Shown: piece by piece, positions 53,204 through 64,000 of the stretch
How positions within the stretch are numbered: position 1 is the first letter of the stretch
Layout of the letters: every line of letters starts with the position of its first letter
DNA from: Halocaridina rubra
Taxonomy: Eukaryota > Arthropoda > Malacostraca > Decapoda > Atyidae
NCBI GenBank assembly: GCA_037179515.1
Contig: JAXCGZ010021015.1
Coordinates: 1-64,000 of the forward strand
Reading direction: 5' to 3'
Length of the DNA: 64,000 nt
Program-made: the position numbers and the translations under genes
Notes under the pieces: generated by a model
Told to the model about the DNA's origin: nothing
Seen by the model: only the letters and a program-made list of their open reading frames with translations
Database searches by the model: none

Positions 53204-53454
53204 TGTTTTAATTTATTTTTACGTTTACACCGTATAAACTGTATAAACCCTCCCTTTACTGTAAACAAACCACCCTTTACTTCTTAAATAACAGCATGCA
53301 AGCATAAATTTATATGACATACTTATGTATATAGGTATTTTACAATTATTTTTACGTTTACTGCATGAACCCTCCCTGCACCGTTAAAAAACCACCCTTT
53401 ACTTTATAAATAACAGCATGCAACGTAAATATATATGTACGTGATAGGTAGACT

Positions 53455-53541
53455 TACCTTATCTGTTATGGTTAACATTTTCCTTTGCCGCTTAGGCTCA
53501 CTACAAGAAGCCTTAGAAGATGAAGGATGCTTGGGAGGCAT
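53455..53541 (-). pseudogene. N-terminal fragment of the Tigger transposase
   Basis: The minus strand from 53541 reads MPPKHPSSSKASCSEPKRQR then KMLTITDK. The same start is seen at 26716 and 39211. Confidence 0.82.
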
Positions 53542-54180
53542 TGCAAAGGTTAAAATATGCGAGTAAAAAAATCACAAGCAAAACGTATTAATAAGCACAA
53601 CGTGAACGGCGCACACGTGAGTTAGACTGAACGAGCCTTTGTCCAAAACGTTGATAGCGGTATCTTATTTTACATGTTGCAATACTGTTAGTATTTATGT
53701 TTTTTACTGTTTTATTATTCTTAGGCTAAGAAATACGTTTTTTTTATCAATAAAATCATGAAACTACTGGAAATATAAATATATATGCTAGCTCACGTAG
53801 CTGCGACCCCAATATATTGTACGCTATCGGACACAAGCAAAACGTTTAATAAGCACAATGTGAATGGCACACACGTGAGTTAGACTGAACGAGCCTTTGT
53901 CCGAAACGCTGATAGCGGTATCGTATTTTATATGTTGCAATACTGTTAGTATTTATGTTTTTTATTATTTTTTACTCTTTTAGTATTCTTAGGCTAAGAA
54001 AACGTTGTTTTATCAATAAAATCTTGAAACTACTGGAAATATATAATGCTAGCTCACGTAGCTGCGACCCCAATACATTGTACGCTATCGGACACTATTT
54101 CGCATAACGCAATACTGTGAGTTATACTGTACATACGTATATCTAAATTTGTTTTTTACTATTTTTTACTGTTTTATTCG

Positions 54181-54302
54181 GAAAAGTATGTTAGAATTAT
54201 TCAGGAGATGCATAGGAACGTGTATACCAGAGTGAGAAGCAGTGTTGGAGAGACAGATAGATTTAAGGTAGGAGTGGGATTACATCAGGGGTCGGCACTT
54301 AG
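54181..54302 (+). pseudogene. captured reverse-transcriptase fragment
   Basis: The frame from 54189 reads VRIIQEMHRNVYTRVRSSVG, then ETDRFKVGVGLHQGSALS: RT palm residues including the GLHQGSALS turn. It interrupts an array-2 unit between ttttattcg and taggctggg, which are adjacent in other copies apart from three bases. Confidence 0.75.
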
Positions 54303-54509
54303 TAGGCTGGGAAATAAAAAATTTTTATCAATTAGATAAGGAAATATGTTTTCTTCAATAAAAAAAATTAAAATACTGAGAATTTTTATTTTTCTAATAT
54401 TTTAATATTTTTGCATATATCCAAAATATAAAATAATAATTTGCCAAAAATAAAAGTGGTACAGTGAAAACGCGAACCAAGAAACGCGATCCAGCAGAGG
54501 ATCACTGTA

Positions 54510-55366
54510 CACACACTCAGTTCGCTTTTTACACGTGTTTAAAATCCGCAAAATTGGAATAAAGCCCCCCAAAAATAATAGTAAAAGAATGTGAAATACA
54601 CGAATACTGCCCCCCAAAAAGATTTGACAAAAAAAATTTCATTTTAGTAAATAAACAACCACCTCGAAGGCACTTTTCCGCCATGCTGCCATGTGCGTCA
54701 CTGTCTCTTTACCCAGCATACTGTGTGGATATATTGCTTGTTCTAACTATATTTGTGTTAAGGTATATCGTCAGGCAAAAAGCATGCGAGAGCGCATCAG
54801 CTGATACGTAGGCGGCAAAACATTTGCAGATAGAGGTTCGTTCTCCCACATCCTTCTCTTCTACCTCTTAATGCGATCGGATATTATGGAGAGAATGGAA
54901 AAAAGCATTAAGAACAAACAGCAAACAAACTTGCCATATAATATCATCAGGGAAATAGCGTGCGAGAGTGCATCAGCTGATACGGAGGTGGAAAAACATT
55001 TGCAGATAGAAGTTCGTTCTCCCGCATCCTCCTCCTCTTCTACAGCTTATTGCAATCGGATATTATGGAGAGAATGGGAAAAAAGCATTAAGAACAAACA
55101 GCAAACAAACTTGCCATATAATATTGTCAGGGAAATAGCGTGCGAGAGTGCATCAGTTGATACAGAGGTGGAAAAATTTTTGCAGAAAGAGGCTCGTTCT
55201 CCCACATCCTCCTCCTCTTCTACCGCTTAAGTTACGTGCTCACCGCCACCATGCACGTCCCAGTGTATGCCTGTTGCCGCCGCAAAATAAGTGCATTAAT
55301 TTGTTTACTGTATAGTAAATCTGTATATCTATTATACTTGACACTATTTGCATGTTAATATAAATA
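54510..55366. mobile_element. family E element with 180-bp coding-like repeats
   Basis: It starts cacacactcagttcgctttt. About three 180-bp units at 54775-55235 contain gcaaacaaacttgccatata and ttctcccacatcctcctcct. No right end before the next family E end at 55367. Confidence 0.6.
54775..55235 (+). repeat. 180-bp tandem units, about 3 copies, open in one frame
   Basis: A continuous 119-codon frame (54871-55230) repeats a 60-residue unit: SIKNKQQTNLPYNI, REIACESAS, DTEVEK, RSP(A/T)SSSSSTA. Because 180 is a multiple of 3 the frame survives duplication. Probably derived from a transposase HTH domain rather than a gene. Confidence 0.7.
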
Positions 55367-55717
<351 letters not shown>

Positions 55718-55889
55718 CTACACACCTTGTTCCTTTTATACGCGATTTTTTTATCCGCGAAATTGCAATAACTCCCCCAAAAAATAATAGTAAAAAATTG
55801 GAATTTCGCAAATAATGCCCCCCCCCCCCCCCCACATTATTTAATTTTTTTTTTTTTTTTTTTCATTATTATTTTTTTATTTTTTTTGT

Positions 55890-56309
55890 AAATAAGCACC
55901 CACGGGCGCTTCTTCTACGAGTACAAAGAGGATTACGATAAGAAAAGATCAGCATCATTATACATTATATATACACCCATCCTATCTCTGTCATATGTCT
56001 ATCTAATCTACATTTGAAGGTGTCTAAGGTATTGGCATTTATTATCCTACTAAGAATACTCTACGGTATTACCAAGCCAATTTTCACCAATTTCCCTTCT
56101 GAACCTAAATTTATCAAGCTTAAATCCATTACCTATTACGAGTTCTGGTTTGATCATGAATTTTTTAAACTTTATTAATATCACCCTTGTTTATCCCTTT
56201 AAACCATTCACACACCTCAATCATACCCCCCCTAACTCTGCGCCTCTTTAGAGAATGTAGATTAAGGTTTTTAATCTGTCATATGGTAGATTTAGGCATT
56301 GCATAATTA
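55890..56309 (-). mobile_element. CR1-like LINE 3' fragment
   Basis: The minus strand encodes LPYDRLKNLNLHSLKRRRVR and GMIEVCEWFKGINKGDINKV, then a tail with gaagcgcccgtgggtgctta. Confidence 0.72.
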
Positions 56310-58881
56310 CATATGACAGAGGTAGGGTGGGTGTATATATAATGTATAATTGACGTGATGTTATCCCTCTTGATGACACCACTTTGTTGTAGTGTTGCTG
56401 GTCACTACGTTACTTTTAATACCAGAAGGGTGCAAGGTAAGAATGGACAAGCGGTGGTTCCTTGATCTTAATTTATTCTGAAGTACACCATCTTCGACGC
56501 CTCAATGCCCCCCCACCCTATGACTATCAAAATGTATGAACTATTCGAGCCCCTGGTACTATTCTGACTAACTGTCGCTCTCTGACTGCTTCTCTGGCTG
56601 CCATGGGGATGCTTGAAATACCCCAACGGGCAGGGCGTGTCGCTAAATCTACTTCTGCCAATTGCCTTTAGGTTCAAAGAGAGGTCCCTCCTCTTGGGGG
56701 GATGGGCTATTTCAGCTGGCCTATAGAACGGAAGAGTTTTAGGTCAGTGCGTGGCTGTTGGGTATCCCTCTAGGGCATATAGGGTTACTTGTAGTTTTGG
56801 GCAGGGCCAAATTCTGGGTCTTTACCACACTCTTGAGGCACTTGATGCCGGGTGGCTAAGCCCTGGTGCTAAAGCACCTGGGTTCAGCCAGGTGCTAAAG
56901 CACCTGGGTTCAGCCAGGTGCTAAGCCCTATGGATCCAGCCAGGTGCTAAGCCCCCCTGGATCCGTTTACGGTACCGAGATAAACAACTGGGAGAGTATT
57001 CTATTTCACCCTTGACCTTTAGCCTCTCATTTTTCTCTTCACGACTTGTTACAGTTTCAGATTCTGGCTTCAGCAAGACTTCAGTCATGCGACATCCCTC
57101 CCAACCAAAACTGAAATATCTTTTATTTCAGTCGAAGCATGGGCTATCTTTTGAGAGCTCTTGGATATATCCTAGCTAACATTAGTTTACAATAAAAATG
57201 GGGCTGAATTATTTAAGCTATTATCTAAGGATTCCTATTTCTATGAACTCTAAACAATCTTTAGTACAAACATATTCCTGTATTTAAAAAATAAAAATAA
57301 CCTTAATCATTAGGATTTCAGTGTGTAACTAATCATTATCAAACATTAATTAAGATCACAAGTTAGTTTAGATCATAACTTTACTTGATCTAGTTCTCTC
57401 CTTTTTCAAAAGATCTACACAATTTGATTAGTTACAGTGAACATATGAATCATGTAGAACATTAGCAAACAAATTTTGTAGAGTATTAGCATGTATGAAC
57501 ATTTAAAATGCGATAGACAATAACATAAATGGTAATTTCTAATGATAAATGTTTTTTGACTTTTCACATCGTAACAAATGTTTTGTTTCAGGAGTAGTTT
57601 TTTAAAGCCTAATTTTAAGACAAATCAATGCCCCATAGCAACGATAGGAGTAGAAATTATAAGATGAGGTGGCTTATAGAAATTTCCAATTATGTTATTG
57701 TCTATCGCATTTTAAATGTTCGTACATGCTAATACTCTACAAAATTTGTTTGCTAATGTTCTACATGATTCATATGTTCACTGTAACTAATCAAATTGTG
57801 TAAATCTTTTGAAAAAGGAGAGAACTAGATAAAGTAAAGTTATGATCTAAACTAACTTGTGATCTTAATTAATGTTTGATAATGATTAGTTACACACTGA
57901 AATCCTAATGATTAAGGTTATTTTTATTTTTTAAATATAGGAATATGTCTGTACTAAAGATTGTTTAGAGTTCATAGAAATAGGAATCCTTAGATAATAG
58001 CTTAAATAATTCGGCCCCATTTTTATTGTAAACTAATGTTAGCTAGGATATATCCAAGAGCTCTCAAAAGATAGCCCATGCTTCGACTGAAATAAAAGAT
58101 ATTTCAGTTTTGGTTGGGAGTGATGTCGCATGACTGAAGTCTTGCTGAAGCCAGAATCTGAAACTGTAACAAGTCGTGAAGAGAAACATGAGAGGCTAAA
58201 GGTCAAGGGTGAAATAGAATACTCTCCCAGTTGTTTATCTGGGTACAGTAAACAGATCCAGGGGGGCTTGGCACCTGGCTGGATCCATAGGGCTTAGCAC
58301 CTGGCTGAACCCAGGTGCTTTAGCACCAGGGCTTAGCCACCCGGCGTCAAGTGCCTCAAGAGTGTGGGAAAGACCCAGAATTCGGCCCTGCCCAAAACCA
58401 CAAGTAACCCTATATGCCCTAGAGGGATACCCAATAGCCACGCACTGACCTAAAACTCTTCCGTTCTATAGGCCAGCTGAAATAGCCCATCCCCCAAGAG
58501 GAGGGACCTCTCTTTGAACCTGAAGGTAATTGGCAGAAGTAGATTTAGCGACACGCCCTGCCCTTTGGGGTATTTCAAGCATCCCCATGGCAGCCAGAGA
58601 AGCAGTCAGAGAGCGACAATAAGTCAGAATAGTACCAGGGGCACGAATAGATCATACATTTTGATAGTCATAGGATGGGGGGACATTGAGGCGTCGAAGA
58701 TGGTGTACTTCAGAATAAATTAAGATCAAGGAACCACCGCTTGTCCATTCTTACCTTGCACCCTTCTGGTATTAAAAGTAACGTAGTGACCAGCAACACT
58801 ACAACAAAGTGGTGTCATCAAGAGTGATAACATCACGTCAATTATACATTATATATACACCCACCCTACCTCTGTCATATG
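56310..58881. repeat. 2.57-kb near-perfect inverted repeat (foldback)
   Basis: The arms 56310-57526 and 57691-58881 (about 1.2 kb each, a few percent divergent plus small indels) flank a spacer of about 164 bp. Matching words include catatgacagaggtaggg with its inverse ccctacctctgtcatatg, and tcttcgacgcctcaatg with its inverse. The left arm carries three to four copies of a roughly 27-bp word (ggttcagccaggtgctaaag) against two in the right arm. No convincing coding frame. Nature unknown: a foldback element or an inverted duplication. Confidence 0.9.
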
Positions 58882-59185
58882 TCTATCTAGTCTACATTTG
58901 AAGGTGTCTAAGGTATTGGCATTTATTATCCTACTTAGAATACTCTACGGTATTACCAAGCCAATTTTCACCAATTTCCCTTCTGAACCTAAATTTATCA
59001 AGCTTAAATCCATTATGAGTTCTGGTTTGATCATGAATTTTTTAAACTTTATTAATATCACCCTTGTTTATCCCTTTAAACCATTAACACACCTCAATCA
59101 TACCCCCCCTAACTCTGCGCCTCTCTAGAGAATGTAGATTAAGGTTTTTAATGTCATATGGTAGATTTATGCATTGCATAATTAA
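58841..59185 (-). mobile_element. CR1-like LINE 3' fragment
   Basis: A direct repeat of the 55950-56309 fragment on the other side of the palindrome, with the same orientation and near-identical sequence (for example gtctaaggtattggcattta). Confidence 0.72.
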
Positions 59186-59647
59186 TTTTTTTTTCGTTTT
59201 TTTAGTCTTGCTTTGGTTATTTATAATTTTTATTTTATCTTTGTTTACATTTGCAGATAGAGGTTCATTCTCCTGCATCCTCCTCCTCTTCTACTGCATA
59301 AGTTACTTGCTCACGGCCACCATGCATGTCCCAGTGTACTGTATGACTGTTGCCCACTGCATAATAGAGTACAGTACAGTAATGTATGTTAATTTCTAGC
59401 TGTAAAGTGAATATGAATATCTTTTGTATACTCTTATAAATAGATACAGGGCTTTCTGCTTTGCTATGTAGTAATAAAATATGTTTTTACTTATCGTATA
59501 TCTTTGGCATGGTGTGTCTATGTAAGGTTTGGAACGTATCTATGCCCTTTATCATTGTTTCCTATGGAAAATTACTCGTTTTTTCACGCAATTTTCCATT
59601 TACCCGACAATTCTGAGAACCTATCTAGGCGTTATTCTGAGAACTAG

Positions 59648-59654
<7 letters not shown>

Positions 59655-59743
<89 letters not shown>
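59655..59743. repeat. (TA)n microsatellite
   Basis: A TA tract between the family E end and the LINE leader fragment. Confidence 0.98.
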
Positions 59744-59746
<3 letters not shown>

Positions 59747-59985
59747 GAGACACCCACCTGTTTCTGCTATATATTCTTAACCGATAAAGTGGTCATTTCA
59801 GAAAAAAACAGAAATATTAATCACTTGCTAACCAAGGTATGTTATCACAGGATCAGACTTTAGATTTAACTCAATTTCTACAATATAAAAAATAATAAAA
59901 GAGAAAGCAAAAGAAAATAAAAACCGCTGTGCTACTTGGCAACTTAACTCAGTACTGTTGACAGGTGTATTTTTCGTGTGTGTGT
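59744..59985 (-). mobile_element. CR1-like LINE 5' leader fragment
   Basis: The reverse complement matches about 44543-44780 (agaatatatagcagaaacag, caacagtactgagttaagtt). It lies beyond the 3' end of the next LINE copy and ends in a (GT)n run. Confidence 0.75.
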
Positions 59986-63780
<3,795 letters not shown>

Positions 63781-64000
63781 AGTAAAACATGTACATATTC
63801 AGGTATACAGTAAATACTAGTTGATACTCAGTATAAAATAGAAAAGACCAGCACATAGAAAAAGTTTTCACATTCTCCCACTAAGAACAAATACAGTAGT
63901 AAAGAGTACATATTGTAGGTAAAAAAAAAATAATGTAGACAAGAAACAGTACTGTATTTACCTTTGTGAATGATTGTTGCTGGCATACGTGGATGGTGGT
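63781..64000. other. unassigned end of window
   Basis: AT-rich sequence with tacagtaaatac words. No NAT10-like exon or repeat family recognised. Confidence 0.35.

Larger units (their letters stand above)
52763..54507 (+). mobile_element. Tigger-type element with nested MITE, transposase remnant and captured RT piece
   Basis: It starts tagtgttccttccattatcg and ends ccagcagaggatcactg before TA. Contents in order: array-1 unit, nested MITE 52857-53203, array-1 units, transposase remnant 53455-53541, array-2 units (53600-54180), RT fragment 54181-54302, right terminus. Confidence 0.8.
55723..59650. mobile_element. family E element enclosing LINE tails and a large foldback
   Basis: The left end is caccttgttccttttatacg and the right end gttattctgagaactaggtg before a TG/TA tract. 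Inside are a CR1-like LINE 3' fragment (55890-56309), the palindrome 56310-58881, a second copy of the same LINE fragment (58841-59185) and the family-specific right portion. Confidence 0.6.

Noticed and set aside
56468..58723. 69-codon frames at both ends of the foldback (same peptide on opposite strands)
   Set aside because: They match only because the arms are inverted copies; short, with no domain and no supporting gene structure.

Overview
This is animal (eukaryotic) nuclear DNA, most likely from an arthropod and plausibly a decapod crustacean. The reasons are a spliced conserved gene, enormous (TA)n and (TC)n microsatellites, pogo/Tigger, mariner and hAT DNA transposons, and CR1-, RTE- and jockey-type non-LTR retrotransposons. 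There are no operons or bacterial signals. The species cannot be fixed from the sequence; the decapod assignment is inference.

The only host gene I can support lies on the + strand between 3157 and 21293. Five exons encode the C-terminal third of the RNA cytidine acetyltransferase NAT10 (yeast Kre33), which makes N4-acetylcytidine in 18S rRNA and some tRNAs. All exons have GT/AG borders and compatible phases, giving 243 codons. The gene starts left of the window. The exon or exons for its basic tail were not found, so intron 5 either runs more than 42 kb or leaves the window.

Layout. 1-3156: upstream intron with a LINE 3' end, a (TC)n tract, a decayed Tigger, a 260-bp tandem duplication and a small MITE. 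3372-12405 (intron 1): a Tigger pseudogene, one MITE nested in another, a head-to-head array of six tRNA-like units, a mariner remnant and a second Tigger. 12579-17790 (intron 2): a Tigger-type MITE split by a 3.4-kb LINE, then a tRNA-derived SINE. 17917-21183 (introns 3 and 4): mostly unique DNA with further SINEs. 21294-64000: almost entirely repeats. These include a 2.76-kb Tigger carrying its transposase (24682-27438), an RTE element (31947-35262), two 1.46-kb MITEs with eight 160-bp internal repeats in opposite orientations, an RTE-derived SINE with a perfect 14-bp target duplication, a hAT MITE with an 8-bp duplication, a CR1-like LINE (44107-48990) and a second rearranged copy (59986-63465), and a 2.57-kb foldback structure (56310-58881).

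The unifying theme is one Tigger/pogo family. Its ends start CAGT and sit on TA dinucleotides that are usually part of long (TA)n tracts. The 24.7-27.4 kb copy supplies the transposase sequence. The other copies are deletion derivatives: two still hold a piece of its first exon, others have grown internal minisatellites, and one has shrunk to 57 bp. Several nested insertions can be dated relative to each other from intact empty sites inside the window. Every transposase or reverse transcriptase seen here carries stops or frameshifts.
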